From NCBI GenBank assembly GCA_963765705.1, contig CAVXXJ010000008.1, positions 372,001 to 436,000 on the forward strand: 64,000 nt of DNA, given 5' to 3'. Both the position numbers and the translations under genes were made by a program. Source of the stretch: Gaiellasilicea sp963765705. GTDB taxonomy: Bacteria; Actinomycetota; Thermoleophilia; Gaiellales; Gaiellaceae. Numbering within the stretch: the first letter of the stretch is position 1; each line of letters begins with the position of its first letter. Below are positions 9,606 to 17,727 of this stretch, piece by piece. Under the pieces are notes generated by a model. That model was not told where the DNA came from, did not search any database, and saw only the letters and a program-made list of their open reading frames with translations.

Positions 9606-11825
9606 CTACGCGGCTTCGGGCAGTGCCGGCGTGACCTTGGGAGCCGACTCGTGCTCGAGGCGGGGGAGCCACTCGAGCCAGCTCGGCAGATACCAGTTGC
9701 GGTCTCCGAGCAGCTTCATCGTCGCCGGCAGGAGCACCGCGCGGATCAGCGTGGCGTCGATCAGGACGGCGGCCGCCAGGCCGACGCCCATCTCCTTCAT
9801 GTCGATCACGGGCAGCAGGGCGAACACCGAGAAGGTGCCGACCATGACGACGGCTGCGCTCGTGACGACGCCGGCCGACGACTTGATGCCGTGGGCGACT
9901 GCGTCCTCGTTCGAGAGGCCGCGGTCATAGGCCTCGCGGACACGGCTCAGGATGAAGACGTGGTAGTCCATCGAGAGGCCGAACAGGATCACGAACAGGA
10001 ACATCGGTAGCCACGGCGTGATGCCGCCGTTCGACTCGAAGTTCAGCAGGTTCTCGCCCCAGCCCCACTGGAAGGTCGCGACGAGGATCCCGTACGCGGC
10101 TCCGACCGAGAGGAGGTTGAGGACGATCGCCTTGATCGCGACCACGAGCGAGCGGAACGAGGCCAGCAGGATCAGGAAGGCGAAGATCAGGACGAAGCCG
10201 AACACCAGCGGCGCCGACGTCTTGATCGAGGTCTCCCAGTCCTTGTCGAGGGCCGTGGTGCCGCCCACGGCGTACTCGACGCCGTCGACCTTGCCGATCG
10301 TGTTGGGGACCACGTTCTCGCGCAGGTTGGCGAGAGCGGCCTGAGACACGGCGTCCGTGCCGGAGCCGGCGAGGGTGATGTCCACGGTTGCGACCGTGTT
10401 GTCGCGGCTGGCCTCGACCTCGATCGGCCCACTCATCTGGCCGGTGGCGAGTGCCTGCCGCTTCAGCTCTTCGATCGCTGCACGAACGGGCTCGGCACGG
10501 ACGTCGGCGGCCTTGATCGCCACCTGCGCCGGGTCGTTGCCGCCCGGGAACGCTTCGTCGAACTTCTTCAGCGGCTCGATCTCCGGGATCGAGATGTCGT
10601 CGAGCCCGGTGGTGGTCGTGTTCAGGGAGAACGCCGGCACGGTCAGGGCGACCAGTACCGCGCCTGCGGCGACGGCCGAGACGACCGGGCGCCGGAGGAC
10701 GCTGCTCAGGATGGCGTTCCAGAAGCGGCTCTCGCCGTCCTTGCGCCGGAGCCGGTGGACGAACGGGATGCGGCCCTTCTCGACGCGGTCGCCGAGCTTG
10801 CCGAGCAGCGCCGGAAGCACCGTCAGCGAGCCGATCATCGCGACTGCGACGACCATCATCGTGCCGATCGAGAAGGACATGAAGGTCTTGTCGCCGGACA
10901 GGAACATCCCTGCCATTGCGATCAGAACCGTGATGCCCGAGATCAGGACCGCGCGGCCGGAGGTGGCTGCGGCAGCCTCGAGTGCGGCGTGCTCGCTTCG
11001 TCCTGCGGCCCGCTCTTCGCGCTCGCGGCGGAGGTAGAAGAGCGAGTAGTCGATCCCGACTGCGAGGCCGATCAGCAGGATCACCTCGGCGATCGACTCG
11101 TCGACCGGGAAGAACTGGCTGGGCAGCGCGATCAGAGCCGTGGTCGCCATGACCGCGGTGATCGCGAGCAGGAGCGGGAGGAGCGCGGCGACCGCGGAGC
11201 CGAAGACGAGCAGCAGGATCACGAGCGTCAACGGGAGTGCGATCATCCCGGCCGTCGCGAGCATGCTGTTGAACGCCTCATCGGTGGCCTTGCCCGTGCT
11301 GGCGCTGCCGAGCTCGTCGATCTCGAAGCCCGGATGCCGAGCGGCGGTCTTGTCGACAGCCGCCTCGATCGTCTCGATGTACGAGATCGCCTCGTCGTAG
11401 TCGCCCTTGGGGCTGAACTGCACCATGGCCGAGTGACGGTCGTCCGAGATCAGGTCGGCGTGACCGGACTCGAGCGGCGTGTCGAGCTTCCGGACCTGCG
11501 GGAAGGTGTTGAGCGTCTTGGCGACGTCCTCGATCGCGGCCTTGAACGCCGGATCGTCGGCCGTGAGGGTCTTCGACTGGATCAGGACGATCTCGCCCTG
11601 CTCGTCGGGGGACTCCGGGAAGCCGGCCTCGACGATCGTCGCGGCACGGCCGGCCTCGCCGACGGCGAGGTCGTTCTGCTCCAGGTACTTCGTGCCGACC
11701 GCGCCTCCGATGACGAAGGACGCGATCACGAACGCGAGCCAGCCGAAGACCGCGGTCTTCCAGTGGTTCGCACTCCAGCGGCCCATGCGGGCTGCGAGGT
11801 TGTTGCTGCGCTTCAGGGGTGACAT
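9606..11825 (-). CDS. MMPL/RND-family transporter
   Basis: Inner-membrane exporter of 739 residues with the doubled topology of the MMPL family: one helix, a periplasmic porter domain, five or six helices, and the same again. Visible landmarks are the first helix (TAVFGWLAFVIASFVIGG), the IGLAVGIDYSLFYLRR motif in the first bundle (Asp-Tyr proton-relay pair) and LFGLSMDYHVFILSR in the second. Actinobacterial relatives export lipids or drugs; the cargo here is unknown. The ATG at 11825 is 36 bases after the PAP2 gene. The short linker with FVHRLRRKDGESRFW is a usual cytoplasmic loop. Confidence 0.9.
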   Translation of the reverse strand: MSPLKRSNNLAARMGRWSANHWKTAVFGWLAFVIASFVIGGAVGTKYLEQNDLAVGEAGRAATIVEAGFPESPDEQGEIVLIQSKTLTADDPAFKAAIEDVAKTLNTFPQVRKLDTPLESGHADLISDDRHSAMVQFSPKGDYDEAISYIETIEAAVDKTAARHPGFEIDELGSASTGKATDEAFNSMLATAGMIALPLTLVILLLVFGSAVAALLPLLLAITAVMATTALIALPSQFFPVDESIAEVILLIGLAVGIDYSLFYLRREREERAAGRSEHAALEAAAATSGRAVLISGITVLIAMAGMFLSGDKTFMSFSIGTMMVVAVAMIGSLTVLPALLGKLGDRVEKGRIPFVHRLRRKDGESRFWNAILSSVLRRPVVSAVAAGAVLVALTVPAFSLNTTTTGLDDISIPEIEPLKKFDEAFPGGNDPAQVAIKAADVRAEPVRAAIEELKRQALATGQMSGPIEVEASRDNTVATVDITLAGSGTDAVSQAALANLRENVVPNTIGKVDGVEYAVGGTTALDKDWETSIKTSAPLVFGFVLIFAFLILLASFRSLVVAIKAIVLNLLSVGAAYGILVATFQWGWGENLLNFESNGGITPWLPMFLFVILFGLSMDYHVFILSRVREAYDRGLSNEDAVAHGIKSSAGVVTSAAVVMVGTFSVFALLPVIDMKEMGVGLAAAVLIDATLIRAVLLPATMKLLGDRNWYLPSWLEWLPRLEHESAPKVTPALPEAA

Positions 11826-11861
11826 GTGCGAGGGGTCCTTTCGTGCGTTCGGTGGGTTGGC

Positions 11862-12671
11862 TCAGGCTGCCTGGGCGCGGGACGGGTTGGAATGCGGCGT
11901 CCAGGTGTCGTTGGGTACGGCAAGCCGCACGGGCTTCGCCAGGGCCGGCGCTGCCGGCGCCGGGGCCGCCAGCCGCGAGGCGACGAACCAGCCGGCGGCG
12001 ACGACGAGCGCTCCGGCTGCGGCGTCGAAGAGGAAGTGGTTCCCGGTCGCGACGATGATCAGGAGCATCAGCCCGGGGTAGGCGGCGCCCACGCGCCGCA
12101 GCGAGCGGCGTGAGGCGAGCTGCGCGACGGCGACGCCGACGATCAGCGAGTAGCCGAAGTGGAGGCTGGGCACGGCGGCGATCGGGTTGTAGAGGCTGCC
12201 GAGCAGGTCGGAGCTGAGGTTCAGGCCCGTGTGCGTGCTGACCGTGTCGGCGAAGCCGAGGTTCGCGAGGCGCGGCGGCGCGGCGGGATACAGGACGTAG
12301 CCGACGAGCGCGAGCGCCGTGCTGACGATCAACGTCGTGCGCAGGAACGGAAACGCGTGCGGGCGCCGCCGGTGCACCCAGATGAGCACACCGGCCGTGC
12401 CCGCGAAGTGGAGCGCGACGTACAGGAGCCCGAGGAGTGCGGGCACGCCCGGAAGCAGCCCTGCGAGGTCCTGGATGTCCTGCTCGACGAAGAGGTTGAG
12501 GCGGCGCTCGATCGCGACGATGTCTGCGGTGTGCGCTCGAGCGGCCGCCCAGTCCTCGCTGCCGAATCCGCGCACGAGCTCGTACGCGCCGTAGAGGACG
12601 GCGAGCGCTGCGAGCTCGACGCGACCGGGGTAGGGCCGGTCGGCGAGGCGACGGATGCGGTCGAGGAACAT
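11862..12671 (-). CDS. PAP2-superfamily membrane phosphatase/phosphotransferase
   Basis: Integral membrane protein of 269 residues with about six hydrophobic segments. The tripartite acid-phosphatase signature is partly visible: YPAAPPRL, then the SLHFGYS motif with the first catalytic His, then TGNHFLFDAAAG with the second His and Asp. This matches the inositolphosphotransferase/PAP2_3 type found in actinobacteria, which act on lipid or inositol phosphates. The ATG at 12671 has a GAGGGT ribosome site; the longer open frame to 12776 lacks one. First gene of the probable three-gene operon with MMPL and hydrolase, and preceded by a 17-bp motif at 12727-12743. Confidence 0.85.
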   Translation of the reverse strand: MFLDRIRRLADRPYPGRVELAALAVLYGAYELVRGFGSEDWAAARAHTADIVAIERRLNLFVEQDIQDLAGLLPGVPALLGLLYVALHFAGTAGVLIWVHRRRPHAFPFLRTTLIVSTALALVGYVLYPAAPPRLANLGFADTVSTHTGLNLSSDLLGSLYNPIAAVPSLHFGYSLIVGVAVAQLASRRSLRRVGAAYPGLMLLIIVATGNHFLFDAAAGALVVAAGWFVASRLAAPAPAAPALAKPVRLAVPNDTWTPHSNPSRAQAA

Positions 12672-12726
12672 GACGCCACCCTCGCAAGCCCGGAAGGGCC
12701 GAACCATGCGGCAAGCCAGCGTCTGT

Positions 12727-12743
12727 AGGTGCGGTAATCCGTA
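12727..12743. promoter_or_regulatory. 17-bp motif, copy A (AGGTGCGGTAATCCGTA)
   Basis: A 17-base word occurring identically at 14378-14394. Copy A lies 56 bases upstream of the PAP2 start, and copy B 86 bases upstream of a small signalling-locus gene. Read toward both genes it is TACGGATTACCGCACCT. A degenerate form (GGTTTACCGCAC) sits about 35 bases upstream of the REC protein gene at 17671. A shared binding site is inferred; the LuxR-type regulator encoded between copies A and B is the obvious candidate ligand. Confidence 0.5.
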
Positions 12744-12857
12744 CCGTCGCGAGGGGATTCGAGTGCCGGTGACCACGATGCTGCCAGGATCGAGGCGCCG
12801 AGCCCCGCGCGGTATCCGGCATCACCCTGAGTCGACCCTGGTTTTCCTCCCTGCGGG

Positions 12858-14054
12858 TCAGCCGCGCAGCAGCGCGAGCACGGCGAGCACGCGCCGGTGA
12901 TCCTCGGCGGCGGCAGGGAGCCGCAGCTTCACGAAGATGCTCGTGACGTGCTTCTCGACGGCGCGCAGGGTGACGAAGAGCAGCCCCGCGATCGCCTGGT
13001 TCGAACGGCCCTCGGCCATCAGCTCGAGCACCTCGCGCTCACGCGGTGAGAGAGCGCTGAGCGGGTCGTCGCGCCGGTGGCGTCCGACGAGCTCGCTGAC
13101 GACGGCGGGGTCGAGCGCCGAGCCACCCTCGGCGACGCGCCGGACGGCTGCCGCGAACTCCTCCACGTCGGCCACGCGGTCCTTGAGCAGATACCCCACG
13201 CCCTCTGCGCTCTCCGAGAGGAGCTCCATCGCGTAGCCGGGCTCGACGTACTGGGAGAGCACGAGGACTCCGGTCGCCGAGTGTCGCTCACGGATCTCCT
13301 TGGCGGCGCGCAGCCCTTCGTCCGTCTGGGTCGGCGGCATGCGGATGTCGACGACGGCGACGTCCGGCTTGTGCATGGCGACGTGGCGCAACAAGTCCTC
13401 CGCGTTTCCCGACTGCGCGACCACATCGAAGCCGGCGTCGTCGAGGAGCCTCGCAATCCCCTCGCGGAGGAGCACGGAGTCCTCGGCGAGCACGACGCGC
13501 ACGGGCGTGGCGCCCGGCCGGGCTCGGAGGGGCGGAAAGTCGCCGGCGAGCCCGGGCTCCTCGAGCTGGAAGATGCGCTCCGGGTCGGGCAGGTCGGGCA
13601 GCGCCCAGAGACCGAGGTCGCGCAGCTCGCGCTCGGCTGCGAGCGCCGCCGCCGCGGCCTCGGAAGCGACGATCTGGCCGCCATGACCGCTGTTGGCGAT
13701 CCGGTAGGCGCGATGGACGTCGACGCCCACGTAGCCGTCGTCGCCGAGCGCCGCCGTGCCGGTGTGCAGGCCGATCCGGACGCGCACCGGCGTGGGCCAG
13801 GTGTGGCCGCCGAGCCGCCGCTGAGCGTCGGTCGCCGCCTCTGCGGCGGCAGTGGGCGCGACGAAGACGGCGAAGAGCTCGTCGCCGCGGCAGTCGACCT
13901 CGTGACCTGCCGCTCCGCTGACCGCCTCACGCAGGAGGCGGCGGACATCGGCGAGGACGGTCTGCCAGTCGTCGCCGAGCTCACGCGCGAGCCGTGTCGA
14001 GCCCTCGACGTCCGCGAACAGGAAGGTGACGGTGCCGCTGGGAAGCCCGCTCAT
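12858..14054 (-). CDS. Class III nucleotide cyclase fused to a NarL/LuxR-type response regulator
   Basis: 398 residues with three domains. Residues 1-170 are a class III adenylate/guanylate cyclase domain (TFLFADVEGSTRLA with the first metal Asp, then CRGDELFAVF with the second). Residues about 195-315 are a receiver (VRVVLAEDSVLLREG, phosphoacceptor in VVDIRMPPTQTDEG, Lys in GYLLKDRV). Residues about 330-398 are a LuxR helix-turn-helix (LSPREREVLELMAEGRSNQAIAGLL). It could link cyclic-nucleotide formation, or a retired cyclase fold, with transcription. The ATG at 14054 begins the cyclase; the frame upstream is junk. The adjacent DesK-type kinase at 14442-17321 is a possible partner. Confidence 0.85.
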   Translation of the reverse strand: MSGLPSGTVTFLFADVEGSTRLARELGDDWQTVLADVRRLLREAVSGAAGHEVDCRGDELFAVFVAPTAAAEAATDAQRRLGGHTWPTPVRVRIGLHTGTAALGDDGYVGVDVHRAYRIANSGHGGQIVASEAAAAALAAERELRDLGLWALPDLPDPERIFQLEEPGLAGDFPPLRARPGATPVRVVLAEDSVLLREGIARLLDDAGFDVVAQSGNAEDLLRHVAMHKPDVAVVDIRMPPTQTDEGLRAAKEIRERHSATGVLVLSQYVEPGYAMELLSESAEGVGYLLKDRVADVEEFAAAVRRVAEGGSALDPAVVSELVGRHRRDDPLSALSPREREVLELMAEGRSNQAIAGLLFVTLRAVEKHVTSIFVKLRLPAAAEDHRRVLAVLALLRG

Positions 14055-14064
14055 GCGGGGAAGT

Positions 14065-14292
14065 CTAGGCTGCGACGTCCAACAACTCGGGACTCCTGCG
14101 GGCGGCGTACGCGAACGGGTGGTAGAAGGCCTCGAGGGCACGGTCGCGGTCGACGTTGACCTCGAAGCTCGACTCGCTCGCGAAGTGGAGCACCTCGACG
14201 GCGACCGTGTCGTCTTCGGGGGACCACCAGAGGGTGACGTCGATGCCGTCGCCCTTGCGGTTTGCGAGATCAATTCTTGAGCTGGCGAACAT
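14065..14292 (-). CDS. Small conserved-looking protein of unknown function
   Basis: 75 residues starting at ATG 14292 behind an excellent ribosome site (AAGGAGGA, 6-bp spacing). The central part (DVTLWWSPEDDTVAVEVLHF) has an alternating strand pattern with paired Trp, followed by a helix ending in FAYAARRSPELL. No signal peptide or membrane segment is present. I do not recognise a named family. It ends 10 bases before the cyclase-response regulator and is probably co-transcribed with it, so a role in the same signalling circuit is possible. Confidence 0.75.
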   Translation of the reverse strand: MFASSRIDLANRKGDGIDVTLWWSPEDDTVAVEVLHFASESSFEVNVDRDRALEAFYHPFAYAARRSPELLDVAA

Positions 14293-14377
14293 TTGACGTT
14301 CCTCCTTAGTGCTTCGTGGGATGCCCTCACACTTCCACGAGCACGACGCCGCGCCGATGCGGCACACAGGCGTTCAG

Positions 14378-14394
14378 AGGTGCGGTAATCCGTA
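14378..14394. promoter_or_regulatory. 17-bp motif, copy B (AGGTGCGGTAATCCGTA)
   Basis: Identical to 12727-12743. It lies in the 149-base gap between the DesK-type kinase gene (ends at 14442) and the small gene starting at 14292, 86 bases upstream of that start, where a promoter is expected. Confidence 0.5.
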
Positions 14395-14410
14395 GCTGTG
14401 CGCAAGGGCA

Positions 14411-14451
14411 CGGGCAAAAGCCCGCGTCCGCGCGCGGACCCCTAAAGGGTC
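14411..14451 (-). terminator. Hairpin cluster after the PAS kinase gene
   Basis: Three inverted repeats crowd here: CGGGC-AAAA-GCCCG (14411-14424), the self-complementary GTCCGCGCGCGGAC (14426-14439) and GACCC-CTAAA-GGGTC (14437-14451). The kinase stop codon is at 14442, so they are placed as a terminator for the upstream signalling operon. A run of T is weak, so termination strength is uncertain. Confidence 0.45.
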
Positions 14452-17321
14452 GCTTCGCTCCCAAAGTCCTGTGCCGCGGCTTGGAGTGGGATGACGGCGG
14501 TCACGCAGGTGCCACCCTGGGGCGGGCTGTCGACCGTGAGGCTGCCGCCGAGCGCCTCGACGCGGTCTGCGAGGCCGCGCAAGCCCGAGCCGACGCCCGG
14601 ATCGGCGCCGCCGACCCCATCGTCCGAGACCGTCACGATCGCCTGGCCGTCCTCGCGCGCGACGCGCACGTTGACCCCGGTGGCCCGCGCGTACTTGATC
14701 ACGTTCGCGAGCGCTTCGGCGATCACGTAGTAGCCCGCGGCCGCGACCGGGCGCGGCAGCTCCTCCTCCGGTGTCTCGAACTCGACGGGGATGGGCGAGC
14801 GTGTCGCGAGGGCCTCGACGGCCGCCTCCAGCCCGCGGTCGGTGAGCACGGCCGGGTGGATCCCGCGCGCGAGCTCGCGGAGCTCGTCGAGCGCCGCGGC
14901 GAGCTCCACGCGGGCGCTCTCGAGCACGGTGTCCGCACCAGCCGGATCGGTGCTCACCTTGGACTGAGCGAGCCGTAGCGAGAGCGAGAGCGCTACGAGG
15001 CGCTGCTGCGCGCCGTCGTGGAGGTTGCGCTCGAGCTGCCGGCGCGCCTCGTCGCCGGCCTCGACGATCCGTGCTCGCGAAGCTCGGATCTCCTCGTCCT
15101 GGCGCTTGCGCTCGCTGATGTCCGCGAAGAGCGCCATGTGGCTGACGACCTGCCCGTCGGTGTCGCGGATCGGAGCCGCAGCGATCACGACGTCGATGTA
15201 GGCGCCGTCGCTGCGCACCCGTTTGCTCTCGACGCCCGAGTACACCTCGCCGGCGCGGACGCGGCGGAAGAGCTCGGCCAGCTCCGCCTCGCGCCCCGGC
15301 GGCTGGTGCCTGGCCTTGCCGCCGATCACCTGCTCGGCCGTCCAGCCGAAGATCCGCTCCGCAGCCGGATTCCAGCGGGTGATCGTGTCGTCGAGGGCGT
15401 ATTCGACGATCGCCACCGGCGAGGCCTGGATGGCCGCGCGCAGCCGCTCTTCGCTCGAGCGTAGCTCTGCCTCGCGCCGCTGGCGCTCCGTCGCGTCGAC
15501 GCCCACGATCAGCGCCAGCGACCTGCCTTCGCCGTCGACGATCGGGGTTGCCGTCCAGGCGACCACCCGCTCGCCGCCGTCTCGCGTGCACCAGTGCGAG
15601 ATCTGTTCCGCCGCCTTGGCGCCGTTGAACGCCGACGCGAGCCCGAGTCGGGCGTCGGCGCCCTCATCTTCCCGGAACAGGCTGAGGAAGTTGCGCCCGA
15701 GCATCTCCTCCTCGGTCCAGCCGATCGTGCGCTCGAAGCCCTTGTTGACCGAGTTGCCGGCGACCGTCCCCTCGTCGTCGACGACGACGAGCAGGCTCGG
15801 CGTGGCGTCGGCGAGCGTGCGCAGGAAGTCGCGCTCCCGCCTCCGCTCGGACTCCTGCCGTTGTCGCTCGGTGATGTCGAGGCCGCCGCAGACGACGTAG
15901 CGGACGCTTCCATCGGCGTCGTAGAGCGGCGCCGTCGACCACGCAATCGTCAGTTGCTCGCCCAACTGGTTGACGAAGGTGTGCTCGAAGCTCGTCGCCT
16001 CGTGGGCAGGCGCCGCCTCCTCGAATCGGCGGTTCCAGTCGCTCCGCTCCTCGGGCCCGACGAAGACGTCCGCGAACATCTGCCCCTTGACCTCGTTCTC
16101 GAGGACGTAGCCGCTCGCGTTCCAGGCCGCGTCGTTCAGGTTCGCGATCCTCCCTTCGCGGTTGATCGAGCAGAGCAGCGAGGGGGAGGCGTTCACGATC
16201 GCCTCGAGGAACGCGACCTCTGCGCGGAGGGCGGCCTGCAAGCGCTCGTTGTCCAGCGAGAGCCCGGCGGCCGCGGCGACCGCGTCGATGAGCTCCGGCT
16301 CGTCGCTGAGAAGCGGGTCGTGCAGGATGGCGCCGATCCGCTTCCCGTTCCGCTCGACGTAACGTGCCGTCCGCGGGCCACCGTCGTCGTGGAACACGGT
16401 GCCGTCGTGCCAGACGAAGCACTCCCGCTCCGGCAACCAGTAGACGACGTCGAGCGACGGGTCGCGCAGCGCGCGTGCGAGTGCATCACGAAGCGGGGTG
16501 CCCTGGCCGAGCTCGACGAGTAGGTTGGCCACGCCGCCGCGCGAGAACCGGCTGCGCAGAACGCCGGCGAGGAATGCCACCGGTACTGCCGCGAAGGTGA
16601 CGAGGAAGACGTACTCGAGTGGTTGCGCCGCTCCATCGGAGTAGCTGTCGATGCTCACCTGCAGCGCCAGCACCAGCATCGCGAGCGTACCGGCGCCGAG
16701 AACGGGACCGAGCGCTCGCCTCAGAGCGCCCCGCGAGCGCAGGAAGCGGCTGACGACGATGACGAGCACCGTGGCCAGGAGGGCGAGTGCGCCGGCCGTC
16801 ACGACGACGGTGAGGACGGATTCGAGGCCGTCGCTGCTTCCGACCGCGATCGTGCTTCGGCACCCGGGGCAGCTCGTGGCGTCGGGATACTCCTCGAGCA
16901 GCAGCGTCGCGAAGCTCCCGGTGAGCACGAGCGCGTACGTCGAGACGACGAGCCAGAGATCGCGGCGTCCGGTGAGCCGGCCGCTGGGGAACGCGAGCAA
17001 CAGGTGGATGAAGGCGCCGAAGACGAGGCTGTTCAAAGCAGCGCCGACCGTGAACACCCAGTCGTTGTTCGACTCGGTGAGCGCGCCGAAGAACCAGAGA
17101 TAGCCCACGGCCGCCAGCAGGTAGCCGGTGCGGTTGTCCGGACGGCGCCACAGCGCGACGAGGCCGCTCGCGATGAAGGACACGCCCGCCGTGACGGCGA
17201 GACCGATCGTCGCCGCCTTGTTGTCGTCGTGGTCGCTCGCGAGCACGAGCAGGATCGCGATCGTCGTCAGCGCGAGCGCGACAACCGCGCCGACCGCCAG
17301 CGAGAAGACGCGTGCGCTCAA
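14442..17321 (-). CDS. Membrane sensor histidine kinase, multi-PAS, DesK/NarX-type catalytic core
   Basis: 959 residues. The first 270 hold about eight hydrophobic helices (for example FSLAVGAVVALALTTIAILLV and LDYSDG-flanked loops), followed by a GAF-like stretch, three PAS domains (each ending in a DITERQR or DATERQR style linker), then a HisKA_3 domain with phosphoacceptor in LERNLHDGAQQRLVAL and a compact HATPase (VSDDGVGGADPGVGSGLRGLADRVEALGG in its G-box region). This core normally phosphorylates NarL/LuxR-type regulators. The TTG start at 17321 overlaps the stop of the REC gene (TTGA), so the two are coupled. Confidence 0.85.
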   Translation of the reverse strand: MSARVFSLAVGAVVALALTTIAILLVLASDHDDNKAATIGLAVTAGVSFIASGLVALWRRPDNRTGYLLAAVGYLWFFGALTESNNDWVFTVGAALNSLVFGAFIHLLLAFPSGRLTGRRDLWLVVSTYALVLTGSFATLLLEEYPDATSCPGCRSTIAVGSSDGLESVLTVVVTAGALALLATVLVIVVSRFLRSRGALRRALGPVLGAGTLAMLVLALQVSIDSYSDGAAQPLEYVFLVTFAAVPVAFLAGVLRSRFSRGGVANLLVELGQGTPLRDALARALRDPSLDVVYWLPERECFVWHDGTVFHDDGGPRTARYVERNGKRIGAILHDPLLSDEPELIDAVAAAAGLSLDNERLQAALRAEVAFLEAIVNASPSLLCSINREGRIANLNDAAWNASGYVLENEVKGQMFADVFVGPEERSDWNRRFEEAAPAHEATSFEHTFVNQLGEQLTIAWSTAPLYDADGSVRYVVCGGLDITERQRQESERRRERDFLRTLADATPSLLVVVDDEGTVAGNSVNKGFERTIGWTEEEMLGRNFLSLFREDEGADARLGLASAFNGAKAAEQISHWCTRDGGERVVAWTATPIVDGEGRSLALIVGVDATERQRREAELRSSEERLRAAIQASPVAIVEYALDDTITRWNPAAERIFGWTAEQVIGGKARHQPPGREAELAELFRRVRAGEVYSGVESKRVRSDGAYIDVVIAAAPIRDTDGQVVSHMALFADISERKRQDEEIRASRARIVEAGDEARRQLERNLHDGAQQRLVALSLSLRLAQSKVSTDPAGADTVLESARVELAAALDELRELARGIHPAVLTDRGLEAAVEALATRSPIPVEFETPEEELPRPVAAAGYYVIAEALANVIKYARATGVNVRVAREDGQAIVTVSDDGVGGADPGVGSGLRGLADRVEALGGSLTVDSPPQGGTCVTAVIPLQAAAQDFGSEATL

Positions 17322-17671
17322 CCCAGCAGATCGGCGAGTGCGGCGCCGCTCAGCTCGGCTTTCGCAATGAAGCCGCGGGCACCGCTCTGCTCGATCAGCG
17401 CGCCGTAGTCGCATGCGTCGCGGCTCGAGACGAGCACGACGGCCGGAGAGCTGCCGTTGCGGCTGCACTCCCTGCAGACGGCGAAACCGTCGAGATCCGG
17501 GAGCTGCACGTCGAGGAGCAGCACGTCGGGTGCGAGATCGCGGGCGGCCACGATTGCGCCAGCCCCGTCCTCGGCCTCGCCGATCACCTCGAATCCCTCC
17601 GCCTCGAGAATCGCCCGCGCCGAGGCCCGAAAGCTCGGATGGTCGTCGGCGATCACTACGGTCTTGGGCAC
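17318..17671 (-). CDS. Stand-alone receiver-domain protein
   Basis: 117 residues containing only a receiver: acidic pair in VVIADDHPSF, phosphoacceptor Asp in VLLLDVQLPDLDG, Thr/Ser position in VLVSSRDACDYG, Lys in GFIAKAELSG. There is no output domain, so it may be a phosphate shuttle or act on the kinase translated right after it. GTG start at 17671. A degenerate copy of the 17-bp motif lies about 35 bases upstream, in a 56-base gap after the PucR gene. Confidence 0.85.
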   Translation of the reverse strand: MPKTVVIADDHPSFRASARAILEAEGFEVIGEAEDGAGAIVAARDLAPDVLLLDVQLPDLDGFAVCRECSRNGSSPAVVLVSSRDACDYGALIEQSGARGFIAKAELSGAALADLLG

Positions 17672-17727
17672 ACCCGTATCGTGGCAGAGGTCCGCAGAGG
17701 TGTCAGTGCGGTAAACCACACATCTGC

